Shown piece after piece: positions 23,321 through 31,879 of a stretch of 56,854 nucleotides of DNA (position 1 is the stretch's first letter; every line of letters begins with the position of its first letter). A program made the translations under genes and the position numbers. Origin of the DNA: Asanoa siamensis (GTDB taxonomy: Bacteria > Actinomycetota > Actinomycetes > Mycobacteriales > Micromonosporaceae); assembly GCF_016862555.1 (NCBI RefSeq), contig NZ_BONE01000054.1:1-56854 (forward strand), read 5' to 3'. The notes beneath the pieces were generated by a model that saw only the letters and a list, made by a program, of their open reading frames with translations, was not told the DNA's origin and did no database searches.

Positions 23321-24118
23321 ATGGAAGCCGAGACCGCGCCCCCCACCACCTCCACGACCTGGCAGCCGCCACGGTTCTGGAAGTTCCTGCAGTGGCTGGC
23401 CCGCTTCCTCATGCCCCTGGTCGGCCGCCTGCGGGTCAGCGGCGACGTCCCCGAGGGCCTGCGCCGCGGCCCGATGATCCTGGCGGCCAACCACATCAGC
23501 CCGTTCGACCCGATCGTCCTGACGGCCGCCACCGGCGTCCGCCGCGTCCGCCCCCGCATCATGGCGACCGGCGGCCTTTTCCGCGCGCCGTTCGTCGGCT
23601 TCGTGATGCGCCGCTCAGGCCACCTGCGCGTCGACCGCCGCACGGCCTCGGTAGCCGACGCGCTCCAGGTAGCCGCCGACGCCATCAAGGACGGCTGCGT
23701 CGTCATGGTCTACCCGGAAGGCCGCATAGGCCTGGACCCCACGATGTGGCCGGAACGCGGCAAGACGGGCACGGCCCGCCTGGCCTTCCTCAGCGGCGCC
23801 CCGGTGGTCCCGATCGCCCAGTGGGGCTCCCACGAAATCGTCCCGTACGCCACGTCGTTCAAAGGCATCGTCCGCGGCGCCGCCCACGCCGTCGTCCACC
23901 GCCCGGTGATCCGCGTGCACTTCGGCAAGCCGGTCGACCTCTCCGACCTGATCCCGGGCGTCCCGGGCGCGGCCCAACGCGCCACCGAACGCATCATCGA
24001 GGGACTGACGGAGACGTTGGCGGCGATCCGCCCGGACGAGCCGGACCTGCCACACTTCGTCGACAGGACACGGCCGGTCGACGTGACGCGGCGCTACCGT
24101 CGCCGCCCTACACCCTGA
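23321..24118 (+). CDS. 1-acyl-glycerol-3-phosphate acyltransferase-like (PlsC family)
   Basis: A 265-aa membrane-associated acyltransferase. LAANHISPFDPIV contains the catalytic NHx4D motif, HLRVDRRTA the acceptor-binding motif, VVMVYPEGRIGLDP the EGR motif and GAPVVPIAQWGS the fourth motif. An N-terminal hydrophobic helix (FLQWLARFLMPLVGRL) probably docks the membrane. It would acylate lysophosphatidic acid or a similar acceptor, as in many actinobacterial paralogues. The ATG at 23321 follows the hairpin; a GTG at 23300 inside the hairpin is an alternative start. Confidence 0.87.
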   Translation: MEAETAPPTTSTTWQPPRFWKFLQWLARFLMPLVGRLRVSGDVPEGLRRGPMILAANHISPFDPIVLTAATGVRRVRPRIMATGGLFRAPFVGFVMRRSGHLRVDRRTASVADALQVAADAIKDGCVVMVYPEGRIGLDPTMWPERGKTGTARLAFLSGAPVVPIAQWGSHEIVPYATSFKGIVRGAAHAVVHRPVIRVHFGKPVDLSDLIPGVPGAAQRATERIIEGLTETLAAIRPDEPDLPHFVDRTRPVDVTRRYRRRPTP

Positions 24119-24772
24119 TCACATTCGGGATCCGGTCCCGGGTCCGTGGTGGTGCGGACCGTCGCTCCCGCCGGACAAACTCGCTGACGCGTCGAGCCAG
24201 GCCCGCATCCCACAACCCCGACGCCGGAGCCGCAACCCGGAGATCACGTCTCGGCGGCGCGTTTGCCGGGAGTTGGCTTGACCAATCCGGCGTGTCGCCG
24301 AGTGGCGCAGCAGGCCGCGCGGACCATCGCCGACTCGGGCGCGGGCCCGTCGCGCGTCCCGATAGCCATACAAACCGAACGCCGGGTCGCAACCGGACGG
24401 GCCTCCGCCCGTGGACGGCAGACGCCGCAGGCCGCGCGGACCATCACCGGCTCGGGCGCGGGCCAGACGAGCGTCCCGATAGCGTCACAAACACGCCGGC
24501 CCGCAACCGGACGGGCCTCCGCCCTGAACAGCAGACGCCGCAGCCCGCGCGGACCATCACCGGCTCGGGCGCGGGCCCAACGAGCGTCCAGGTGGTGGCC
24601 AACCGCGCCGCGGTCGTGGCCCGTCGTAGACAGCAGAGCTGCAACCGCGTGGATCACGGACCCGGTCCCAACCCTGGAGGCCCCGCGCCGCATGCCGCGA
24701 GCGCCGTCCGTCGTGCAGACGGTCCAGGGCGACGCGTCGCGCAGGAGCGTTCGCGTGGCGCGCCGGCCCAGG
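24119..24772 (+). repeat. Noncoding region with about 115-bp tandem repeats
   Basis: Units beginning CAGSCCGCGCGGACCATC start at 24311, 24428 and 24541 (spacing 117 and 113 bp). They share TCGGGCGCGGGCC, GAGCGTCC and AACCGGACGGGCCTCCGCCC. A degenerate unit may precede them from about 24150, and the third copy decays after about 24600. The minus-strand frame also repeats at peptide level but has no family resemblance. No gene is supported in this 654-bp gap. Confidence 0.65.
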
Positions 24773-25306
24773 TCAGGTGGCGCGTTGGCGGAGGTAGGTG
24801 AGGACCGCTTCGCGGGTCGTGCGGACGCCGAGCGTGTCGCGGGCCTGGGCTATGCGGCGGTTCGCCGTGCGTAGCGACAGGAACTCCGCCGCCGCGGCCG
24901 CCGCTATGGTTTCGCCGTTGGCCAGGCGGTCCAGGAGGGCGCGTTGTTCCGGGAGGAGTTCGCCCGGGGCCGTCGCTACCGGGCCCGGGTCGGTGCCGCC
25001 CGCGTCGCGGTGGACCGGGCCCAGGCGCGTCAGGTCGGCGAGCAGCGACCGGCCGATGTCGCCCGCGGTGTCGGTGATCGCGACGACCCCGGCGCCGCGG
25101 GCCGCCGCGAGGACCACCAGCTTGACCGTTTCCCGGTCGGGGACGCGGCCGAACAGCAGCAGCCGGTTGCCGGTCAGGTCCCAGGCCTGTTCGGTCAGGG
25201 CGAAGCCCTCCCGGGTGTTCCAGCCCGACCGGGCGAGGCGCCGCAAGACCGCTGTGGCGTCGCCGGTGCTGGGCAGCACGTACCGCGGCTGGTCCTCGCC
25301 GGTCAC
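24773..25306 (-). CDS. Small LuxR-type HTH protein
   Basis: A 177-aa protein whose last 65 residues form a LuxR/NarL-like helix-turn-helix (LLPEQRALLDRLANGETIAA, then AAAEFLSLRTANRRIAQARD and TLGVRTTREAVLTYLRQ). The N-terminal half (TGNRLLLFGRVPDRETVKLV and VVAITDTAGDIG) may be a partial receiver-like or sensor fold, without a phosphorylatable Asp pocket that I can see. It begins 13 bp after the stop of the large LAL regulator, with a GGTGGAGG ribosome site before the GTG, so both are co-transcribed. It may act with or modulate the LAL protein. Confidence 0.75.
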   Translation of the reverse strand: MTGEDQPRYVLPSTGDATAVLRRLARSGWNTREGFALTEQAWDLTGNRLLLFGRVPDRETVKLVVLAAARGAGVVAITDTAGDIGRSLLADLTRLGPVHRDAGGTDPGPVATAPGELLPEQRALLDRLANGETIAAAAAAEFLSLRTANRRIAQARDTLGVRTTREAVLTYLRQRAT

Positions 25307-25319
25307 GCCTCCACCCCCG

Positions 25320-28202
25320 TCATCGCAGCTGTTCCAACGCCAGCGCGGCCGCCGCCGTGCGGGTGCGGGCGCCGAGCTTGCGCATGCCCGCCCGGATGTG
25401 GGTCTCGACCGTCTCGGCCGAGATGCCGAGCTGACCGGCGATCCGGCGGCTCGGCTCGCCCTGGGCGACCAGGCGCAGCACGTCGCGTTCCCGCTCCGTC
25501 AGGTCGGAACCCGCCCGCGGGCCGCGGGTCTCGCGCCGCACCGCGTGGCGGCGCAGCGCCCGCCGGGCCCGGCCGAGCAGCACCACCAGGCCCGCCGACT
25601 CCGCCAGCGACTCCGCGGCCAGCAGCGCCGCCACCGCGCGTTCCGGGTCGGGCTCGTGCAGGCCGGCGGCCAGCAGGCAGCGCACCTCCTCGCGGACGAC
25701 CAGGTCGTGCCAGGCCGCCGCGGCCTGGTCGAAGCCTCCCGTACCCGACCACGCCGCCAGCGTCTCGCGGACCGCGGGCAGACCAGCGGACGCGCCGTCC
25801 GTCGCATCGAGGTCCGCCGGATCCCGGTCGCCGTTCTCCGCAGTGCCACCGTCGTACGCGGCCCAGCGGGCGGTGATCCGGCGCAGCCCGTCCACCAGGG
25901 GCGGCGCGGTGTCGTCCGAGGGCTCGGCGGCCCGCTCGGGCTGCCCGTCGAGCCAGGCGGCCTCCCGCGCGACCCAGCCGAGCAGCGCCGCGGCGCCCGG
26001 CACCGGTGCGGCGGCCGCCAGCCGCGCGCGGGCCGGCGCGAGCAGGCCACCGTCGGCCTCGACCAGGCTCGCCGCCGCGACCGCGTACGCCCGGGCCAGC
26101 CGCGGCACCGTGCGGTCCGTGAGGTCCGCGGCCCGGCGCACCACGTCGTCGGCCGGGGTGCCGCCCGGATCACCACGCAGCGCCACGCACCACAGGGCGG
26201 CGGCGAGGAACCGGGCCTGCCAGCTGTACGCGAGATCGGCCGCGCACGCCGCCGCCGCCCGATCCGCGGTGGCCGCGGCCTCCCGCAGGCGCCCGTCGGC
26301 CGCGAGCGTCTCCACCAGCAGCCAGGCACTCCACCGGGTCGCGAGCGGATCACCGGCCGCCGCGGCGGCCTCGGCCGCGGACGCCAGCCCGAATTCCCAG
26401 CCCGGCACCCGCGCCGCCGCCCGCACCGCCGCGACGGCGGCCCGCAGGCCGGCATGCTCGGGCGCGTCACCGTGCCGGGCGGCGTCGCCGAGCGCACCGG
26501 CCCGGTCGGTCGCCAGCCGGGCCAGCAGCAGCACCCGGTCGCGGCCGGCCCGCACGGGTGGGGGCGCGTCATCGGGTACGGGCGCCGCCGCCGCCCGCGC
26601 CCCGACCAGGTCACCGACCTGGAGCAGGGCCTCGGCCCGCAGCACGGCGGCGTCGACACCGAGCGGGGCGCCGGGCGCCGCGAGCACCCGCACGGCGTCC
26701 CGCGGCCGGCCGGCAGCGAGCGCGGCCGCCGCCGCGGCGATCCGGGTCGCGTCGGCGGGGCGGGCGCCGGGCAGGTCGCAGGCGAGCAGCAGCAGTTCGG
26801 CCCGTTCCCCGACGGTCGCGGCGCGGTCGGCGGCGGCCAGGGCGCGGGCGGCCGCGGCGGCGTCGTCACCGGCGGCGGCGAGATGCCGGGCGGCCTCCCG
26901 GTCGGGGGTCAGCGCGGCGAGCCGACGGTGCAGGGCGGCGCGGGCCGCGGGATCGAGCATGCCGGCCGCGACCTCGGCCACGTACGGCGAGGCCGGCCCG
27001 ACCAGGTCGGCCGCCTGGACGTCGAGCGCCACGACCAGGCCCGCCTCGCGAAGCTCGTCGACACCGGTTCCCAGCATCGTGGGATGGGCCGGCCGGCCGA
27101 GCAGGCCGAGCGCCGCCATCGCGGTACGGGCGGGGCGGGTGAGATCGGCGAGCGCCTCGGCGATCGCGTAGGCGACCTGGTCGACCTCCGGTGTGGGCGC
27201 CGCGACCGGCAACGCCCCGGTCGCATCGGGGTCGCCGTCGTCCGGCGCAGAGCGGCCCAGGGCCGGCACGGAGCGGCCCGAGGCCGGCGCGGGGTCGCCG
27301 TTGTCCGGCGCAGCTCCACCCGAGGCCAGCGCAGGGTCGCCGTCGTCCGGCGCGGACCCGCCCAACGCCGGCACGGGGTCGCCGTCGTCCCCCGCGGACC
27401 CACCCAACGCCGGCGCAACGCGGCCCGAGGCTGGCGCGGGGCCGCCATCGTCCGGCGCGGACCCGCCCGAGCCCTGCGCGGGCCCGCCCGAGGCCGGCAC
27501 AGCGCGGCCCGCAGCCACCGCAGCGCGTCCGGAGGCCGGCGCAGCGCGGCCCGCGGCCGGCGCAGGGCGCCCGGCGGCCGCGTGCCGGGCCAGCGCCTGC
27601 ACCGCGAGCGGGATGCCCCCCGCCCGCCGGACAACCTCGGCCACCGCCGCGTCACCAAGGGCCGGCGCCACCTTGCGCGCCAGATCGGCGGCCGCGGCGG
27701 CGTCCAGAGGCGGCAGGGTCAACCAGCCGGCGGCCGCGGCCCGCAGCCCGGCCACCGCCTCGGCCGGCAGGCGGTGCGGGGTGCGCAGGGCGACCGCGAC
27801 GCGGGTGTGCGCCGCCAGCGCCGCGACGGCGGCGACCGTCGCCGGGTCGGCCCACTGCAGGTCGTCGACGACGAGCAGCCCGCCCCGGACCCGCGAGCGG
27901 ACCGCCTCGGCAAGAAGTGCGGCGTCGTGGGCCGGCAGCCGGACGCGGACCGCCCGGGACAGGGCCAGCGCCGGGACGTCCTGGAGCATGGCCAGGCCGC
28001 CGCCGGTGAAGACCGGGCCGCGGAACGCCGTCGCCAGGTCGCGCAGGGCGGCGCTGCGGCCGCTGCCGGGCGCGCCCGTGATCACGACCAGGCCCGGGGT
28101 GGCCAGCAGGGCGCGGGCGCGCGCGACGACGTCGTCGGGCGCCGTGTCGGCCGATCCGCCGGCCGCACGGTCGGCGACGCCGGTGCCCGGTGCGTGCGGC
28201 AC
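25320..28202 (-). CDS. Large LAL-type (MalT/STAND) LuxR regulator with repetitive insert
   Basis: A 960-aa regulator. The Walker A motif is ITGAPGSGRS (residues 41-50) and Walker B is LLVVDDLQWAD (109-119), followed by a winged-helix and long helical repeat region typical of LAL proteins. The LuxR HTH is at the C terminus (LTERERDVLRLVAQGEPSRR; LGISAETVETHIRAGMRKLG, about 900-958). Residues about 211-338 are an unusual Gly/Pro/Ala/Asp insert of 14-residue units such as LGGSAPDDGDPALA, absent from the usual family plan. A GGAGGA ribosome site precedes the GTG. It is divergent from the dynamin operon, as mycobacterial IniR is near iniBAC; control of that operon is inference. Confidence 0.88.
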   Translation of the reverse strand: MPHAPGTGVADRAAGGSADTAPDDVVARARALLATPGLVVITGAPGSGRSAALRDLATAFRGPVFTGGGLAMLQDVPALALSRAVRVRLPAHDAALLAEAVRSRVRGGLLVVDDLQWADPATVAAVAALAAHTRVAVALRTPHRLPAEAVAGLRAAAAGWLTLPPLDAAAAADLARKVAPALGDAAVAEVVRRAGGIPLAVQALARHAAAGRPAPAAGRAAPASGRAAVAAGRAVPASGGPAQGSGGSAPDDGGPAPASGRVAPALGGSAGDDGDPVPALGGSAPDDGDPALASGGAAPDNGDPAPASGRSVPALGRSAPDDGDPDATGALPVAAPTPEVDQVAYAIAEALADLTRPARTAMAALGLLGRPAHPTMLGTGVDELREAGLVVALDVQAADLVGPASPYVAEVAAGMLDPAARAALHRRLAALTPDREAARHLAAAGDDAAAAARALAAADRAATVGERAELLLLACDLPGARPADATRIAAAAAALAAGRPRDAVRVLAAPGAPLGVDAAVLRAEALLQVGDLVGARAAAAPVPDDAPPPVRAGRDRVLLLARLATDRAGALGDAARHGDAPEHAGLRAAVAAVRAAARVPGWEFGLASAAEAAAAAGDPLATRWSAWLLVETLAADGRLREAAATADRAAAACAADLAYSWQARFLAAALWCVALRGDPGGTPADDVVRRAADLTDRTVPRLARAYAVAAASLVEADGGLLAPARARLAAAAPVPGAAALLGWVAREAAWLDGQPERAAEPSDDTAPPLVDGLRRITARWAAYDGGTAENGDRDPADLDATDGASAGLPAVRETLAAWSGTGGFDQAAAAWHDLVVREEVRCLLAAGLHEPDPERAVAALLAAESLAESAGLVVLLGRARRALRRHAVRRETRGPRAGSDLTERERDVLRLVAQGEPSRRIAGQLGISAETVETHIRAGMRKLGARTRTAAAALALEQLR

Positions 28203-28254
28203 TCATCCTCCGACCCTCGCCGTCCTTGCGGGATCCCGGTGGCACGAACATGGG

Positions 28255-28273
28255 ATCCTGCCGCCGGCAGGAT
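28255..28273. promoter_or_regulatory. 19-bp palindrome in the LAL/dynamin divergent promoter
   Basis: ATCCTGCCG-C-CGGCAGGAT is a perfect palindrome with a one-base centre, 53 bp upstream of the LAL start and 47 bp upstream of the leader ORF start. Its place makes it the best operator candidate for shared control of both transcripts. Confidence 0.6.
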
Positions 28274-28319
28274 ATTCGTAGTGTTGGTCGAGCGACCCAG
28301 CCAGGAGGACCACGCCACA

Positions 28320-28451
28320 ATGACCGCGCACCCCCGACGGGCCACCGCCATTGTCGCCGACGGTCCGCGCCCTGACGACCCCAGCACGGGCGCCATGCCC
28401 GGTTCGGGCGGTTTGCGCGGGAGCGTCGGGTCAGGGCGGGTCGCGGCATGA
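28320..28451 (+). CDS. 43-aa leader peptide, coupled to the dynamin gene
   Basis: An ATG preceded by an AGGAGG ribosome site opens a 43-codon frame starting MTAHPRRATAIVADGPRPDD and ending GSGRVAA. The stop overlaps the next start in ATGA, so ribosomes finishing it would be placed on the dynamin gene. The peptide is Gly/Pro/Arg-rich without domains. It may be a translation leader, the remnant of an IniB-like N-terminal gene, or a real small protein. Confidence 0.55.
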   Translation: MTAHPRRATAIVADGPRPDDPSTGAMPGSGGLRGSVGSGRVAA

Positions 28452-29968
28452 CGGCACCGCTCGCGCTGCGGCAGGTCGTCGCCGGGTTGTGTGACGAGGT
28501 CAGCCCCCGGCTCACCTCCGACGCCGCGCGCGTCCAGGTGCGGCGGGTCCGGCAGCGCCTCGACGAGCCGCTGCGGGTCGCGATCGCCGGGCGCCTCAAA
28601 GCCGGCAAGTCGACCCTGGTCAACGCGCTGATCGGCCGGCGGGTCGCGCCGACCGAGGTCGGTGAGTGCACCCGGGTGGTCACCCAGTTCCGCTACGGCA
28701 CCGCCGACCGGGTCGACGTCGTGCGCCGCGACGGCAGCCGGGTCAGCCTGCCCCTGGACGAAACGGGGATGATTCCCCAGCGGTTGGGCGTACCCGCGGC
28801 TGAGGTGGCTTTTGTCGATGTTGCCCTGACCAGCGCCAACCTGCGTGACCTGACCGTCGTCGACACGCCCGGCCTGTCGTCCACCAACGCGTCCGTGTCC
28901 GCCGGCGCCCGGCGGTTCTTGTTCGAGGACGCCACCGCGCCGATCGACGACGGGCTCGACGCCGACTCCGCGGGCGCGATCTCCGGGGCGGAGGCGATCG
29001 TGTACGTGTTCACGCAGGCCGTACGCGACGACGACGTGGCCGCGCTCGAGGCGTTCCGGTCGGTCTCGGCGCGGCTGGCCAGCAACCCGATCAACTCCGT
29101 CGGCCTGTTCAACAAGGCCGACAAGCTCGTCGAAGGCCCCGGCGACCCCTGGCCGGTCGCCGAAGGGCTCGCCAACACCCAGGCCCAGACGCTGCGCCGC
29201 GTCGTCTCCGGCGTCGTACCGGTCGTCGGGCTGCTCGCCGAGACGACCGAGGCCGGCCGGCTCACCGCGGCCGACTGCGAGGCGCTGCGGGTGCTCTCCG
29301 GGCTGCCGGCCGCCGACCGTACGCTGCTGCTGGCCTCGGTGGACCTGTTCGTCTCGCGGCCGGCCCCCGTACCCCGTGAGCACCGGGAAAGGCTTTTGAC
29401 CCTGCTCGACCTGTACGGGATCGGCTTCTCCCTGGCACAGCTCGCCGCGCACCCGACGCTGGGCAGCGGTGACCTGGTGCGGATGCTCTACCAGGCGTCC
29501 GGGTTCCCGCGGCTGCGGCACACGCTCGACCACGCGTTCCGCTGGCGGACCGATGCGATCAAGGCGGGATGGGCGCTCTCGACGCTGGAGAAGGCCGCCG
29601 GGCACGCCGACACGATCCCCGACCGCGAGGTGCTGCGCGACGCGATCGAGCGGGTGCTGCAGCGGCCCGAATATCACCGCCTGCGGCTGCTCGAGGTCGC
29701 CCAGCAGGTCAGCGGCGGCGCCGTCGAGCTGCCGACGCCGATGGAGCAGGAGCTGACCCGGCTGGCGCTCTCGCAGGACCCGCAGTGGATCCTCGGCCTG
29801 CCCGCCGCCGGCCCCGACGAGCTGCGCGAGGCGGCGCTGGCCGCGGCCGCCCGCTGGCGGGTCTACGCGGTCGCCGGCGCCAGCCCCGCCCAGTCCCGGG
29901 TGGCCCTGGTCGTCCACCGCGGCTTCCACCTGCTCTCCCAGCGCCTGCGGGAAGGGGTGGCATCGTGA
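28448..29968 (+). CDS. Dynamin-like GTPase (IniC-like size)
   Basis: A 506-aa bacterial dynamin-family protein. The P-loop is GRLKAGKS (residues 48-55), G2 lies near VGECTRVVT, G3 is DTPGL (139-143) and G4 is NKAD (222-225). Helices after the GTPase domain (DLVRMLYQASGFPRLRHTLD; AIERVLQRPEYHRLRLLEVA) form the stalk. Such proteins bind or remodel membranes; in mycobacteria IniA and IniC fold this way and respond to cell-wall stress, while Streptomyces DynA/DynB stabilise division septa. It is coupled upstream to the leader ORF and followed 63 bp later by a larger paralogue, so a heteromeric pair is likely. No transmembrane segment is evident here. Confidence 0.88.
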   Translation: MTAPLALRQVVAGLCDEVSPRLTSDAARVQVRRVRQRLDEPLRVAIAGRLKAGKSTLVNALIGRRVAPTEVGECTRVVTQFRYGTADRVDVVRRDGSRVSLPLDETGMIPQRLGVPAAEVAFVDVALTSANLRDLTVVDTPGLSSTNASVSAGARRFLFEDATAPIDDGLDADSAGAISGAEAIVYVFTQAVRDDDVAALEAFRSVSARLASNPINSVGLFNKADKLVEGPGDPWPVAEGLANTQAQTLRRVVSGVVPVVGLLAETTEAGRLTAADCEALRVLSGLPAADRTLLLASVDLFVSRPAPVPREHRERLLTLLDLYGIGFSLAQLAAHPTLGSGDLVRMLYQASGFPRLRHTLDHAFRWRTDAIKAGWALSTLEKAAGHADTIPDREVLRDAIERVLQRPEYHRLRLLEVAQQVSGGAVELPTPMEQELTRLALSQDPQWILGLPAAGPDELREAALAAAARWRVYAVAGASPAQSRVALVVHRGFHLLSQRLREGVAS

Positions 29969-30031
29969 GCGAGCGAACCGGCTGGCTCAGTGAGCGGCTC
30001 GTTGGTGCTCCTCGCGGAGCGAGGTGCGGCA
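29969..30031. repeat. 63-bp linker with palindromic segments between dynamin genes
   Basis: The linker reads GTGAGCGAGCGAACCGGC, then further GAGCGG words and GCTCC-TCGC-GGAGC, a small hairpin, and ends in AGGTGCGGC just before the next ATG. The second ribosome site (GGAGCGAGG) lies inside the hairpin arm. It resembles short palindromic repeats that sit upstream of start codons in some actinomycete genomes. Confidence 0.4.
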
Positions 30032-31879
30032 ATGAGTGATCTTGGTGCCCTGCTGGGCGAGGCCGTCGACGGGTCGCTGGCGTTCCTGCGCCGCGCCGAC
30101 GCCGACGCGGCCGCCGACATCGAGGCGACCCGCCGCCGCGCCGTCACCCGCCCGTCGATCGTCGTGGTCGGCGAGACCAAGCGCGGCAAGAGCTCCCTGG
30201 TCAACGCCCTGATCGGTGTCCCGGACCTGTCGCCGGTCGACGCGGCCGTGGCGACCGCCACCTACCTGGAGTTCGTGCCCGGCGCGACGCACGGCGCCCG
30301 GGCGTGGGTGCCGGACCGCGCCGAACCCGTCGGCCTCGAGCTGGGGCAGCTGCGCGACTGGGCGACCACGCTGGGCCAGCTCCCGGAGGGCACCCGGCCG
30401 CCGCGGCGGGTCGAGGTGACCCACTCCGCGCCGCTCCTGCAATACCTCAGCCTGGTCGACACCCCCGGCACCGGCGGCCTGGACCCGCTGCACGCCGAGG
30501 TCGCCCTCGACGCCGCCGCGCAGGCCGGCGCGCTGCTGTTCGTCGTCGACGCGTCCGGGCCGTTCACCCGCCCCGAGCTCGAGTTCCTGATCGAGGCAAG
30601 CAAGCGGGTCAACGTGGTCGTGTTCGCGCTGACCAAGATCGACGCGTACCCCGGCTGGCGCACGATCCTCGCCGACGACCGCGCCCAGCTCCAGACGCAC
30701 GCGCCGCGCTTCGCGCAGGCGCCCTGGTTCCCGGTGTCCGCGCGGCTGGCACAGCTGTCGATGACGCTGCCCGGCGACGCCGGCACCGAGCTGGTCCGCG
30801 AGTCGCGGATCGCGCCGCTGCAGCACGCGCTGATCGAGCTGGCCGGCAACGGGCACCTGCTGCAGAAGGCCAACGTGCTGCGCTCCGTACGCAGCGAGCT
30901 GGTCCGCCTCGACCTGCGGGCCGGCGAGCGGCTCACCGCGACCGACCCCGACCCGGCCGACGTCGCCAAGGCCCGAGCCGACCGGGCGGCGCTGGCGGCG
31001 CGCAAGCGCACCGAGTCGCGGCAGTGGTCGCTGACGCTGAACACCGAGACGCAGCGGGCGCGGGTGGAGGCGACGGGCAAGCTGCGCACGTACGTGGGTC
31101 AGCTCCAGGACGATCTCCTCACCCGCATCGACAAGGCGAAGAGCGACGAGCTCAAGGCGCTGCCCAGCGACCTGGACACGGCATTGCAGGCACTGTCGGT
31201 ACGGCTGTCGCAGGATCTGGAGTTCCGGTTCCGCAAGGTCGCCGAGAAGGTCCTCGCCCAGGTGTTCGGCGCCGACGAGCTGCAGTTCGTGCTCGCCCGG
31301 CTCAACGCGACGCTGCGGCACGCCCTCACGTCGCGGCCGCCGCGGGACACCGGCACCGACAACATGATGATCGCCATGTCGGCCGGTGGCATGGCGTTCA
31401 TGGCCGGCCGGGGTGCGATGGCGGGGGCGTCGGCGCTGGGCGCTTCGGCGTTGCTGGGCGGCGGGCTGCTCGTACCCGTCGCGGGTCTGGGTCTGGGCCT
31501 GGCCGCCGGGGCCTTCATCCTCTATCGCCGCCGCGCCCAGAGCGACCGCGCCCAGGCCCGGCTGTGGCTGCGCGACGTCCTCAGCGAGGCCCGGGCGGCG
31601 CTGTCCGACGAGATCATGCACCGGTTCACCGACCTGCAGTACGCGCTGACGCTCGCCCTCGACGACGCCATCGAGCGCCGGCTGGCGCAACTCGACGCGC
31701 ACATCGCCGAGATCGACAAGGCGCTCGCCGACGACAAGGCCGAACGGACCCGTCGCCGCGCCGCCGTGGCCGCCGAACGCGAGGCGATCCGGTCGCGCAT
31801 CAAGCAGGTCGACATGGTGCTGGTCCGCGCTCGGACCCTGGCACCCGCCGCGACCACCGAAGACCAGGAGCTGCCATGA
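30032..31879 (+). CDS. Dynamin-like GTPase with C-terminal membrane hairpin (IniA-like size)
   Basis: A 615-aa dynamin-family protein. The P-loop is GETKRGKS (47-54), G3 DTPG (143-146) and G4 TKID (201-204). A long helical stalk follows, then a hydrophobic Gly/Ala-rich segment at about residues 444-500 (MMIAMSAGGMAFMAG, then VAGLGLGLAAGAFILY) that probably inserts in the membrane, and a final charged coiled coil (AERTRRRAAVAAEREAIRSR). The size and hydrophobic paddle match IniA/DynA-type proteins. It probably acts with the shorter dynamin on the inner face of the cell membrane. The next gene overlaps by ATGA, so all three proteins are made together. Confidence 0.87.
   Translation: MSDLGALLGEAVDGSLAFLRRADADAAADIEATRRRAVTRPSIVVVGETKRGKSSLVNALIGVPDLSPVDAAVATATYLEFVPGATHGARAWVPDRAEPVGLELGQLRDWATTLGQLPEGTRPPRRVEVTHSAPLLQYLSLVDTPGTGGLDPLHAEVALDAAAQAGALLFVVDASGPFTRPELEFLIEASKRVNVVVFALTKIDAYPGWRTILADDRAQLQTHAPRFAQAPWFPVSARLAQLSMTLPGDAGTELVRESRIAPLQHALIELAGNGHLLQKANVLRSVRSELVRLDLRAGERLTATDPDPADVAKARADRAALAARKRTESRQWSLTLNTETQRARVEATGKLRTYVGQLQDDLLTRIDKAKSDELKALPSDLDTALQALSVRLSQDLEFRFRKVAEKVLAQVFGADELQFVLARLNATLRHALTSRPPRDTGTDNMMIAMSAGGMAFMAGRGAMAGASALGASALLGGGLLVPVAGLGLGLAAGAFILYRRRAQSDRAQARLWLRDVLSEARAALSDEIMHRFTDLQYALTLALDDAIERRLAQLDAHIAEIDKALADDKAERTRRRAAVAAEREAIRSRIKQVDMVLVRARTLAPAATTEDQELP

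Noticed and set aside
24311-24660. CRISPR array
   Set aside because: The repeats are over 110 bp, diverged, few and without uniform spacers, and no cas genes are present.
24798-28451. Very long plus-strand open frame opposite the LAL regulator (1217 codons)
   Set aside because: It is the antisense shadow of the LAL gene: Arg/Pro/Ser-biased, no domain. Only the last 44 codons, past the LAL start and with their own ribosome site, are kept as the leader ORF.
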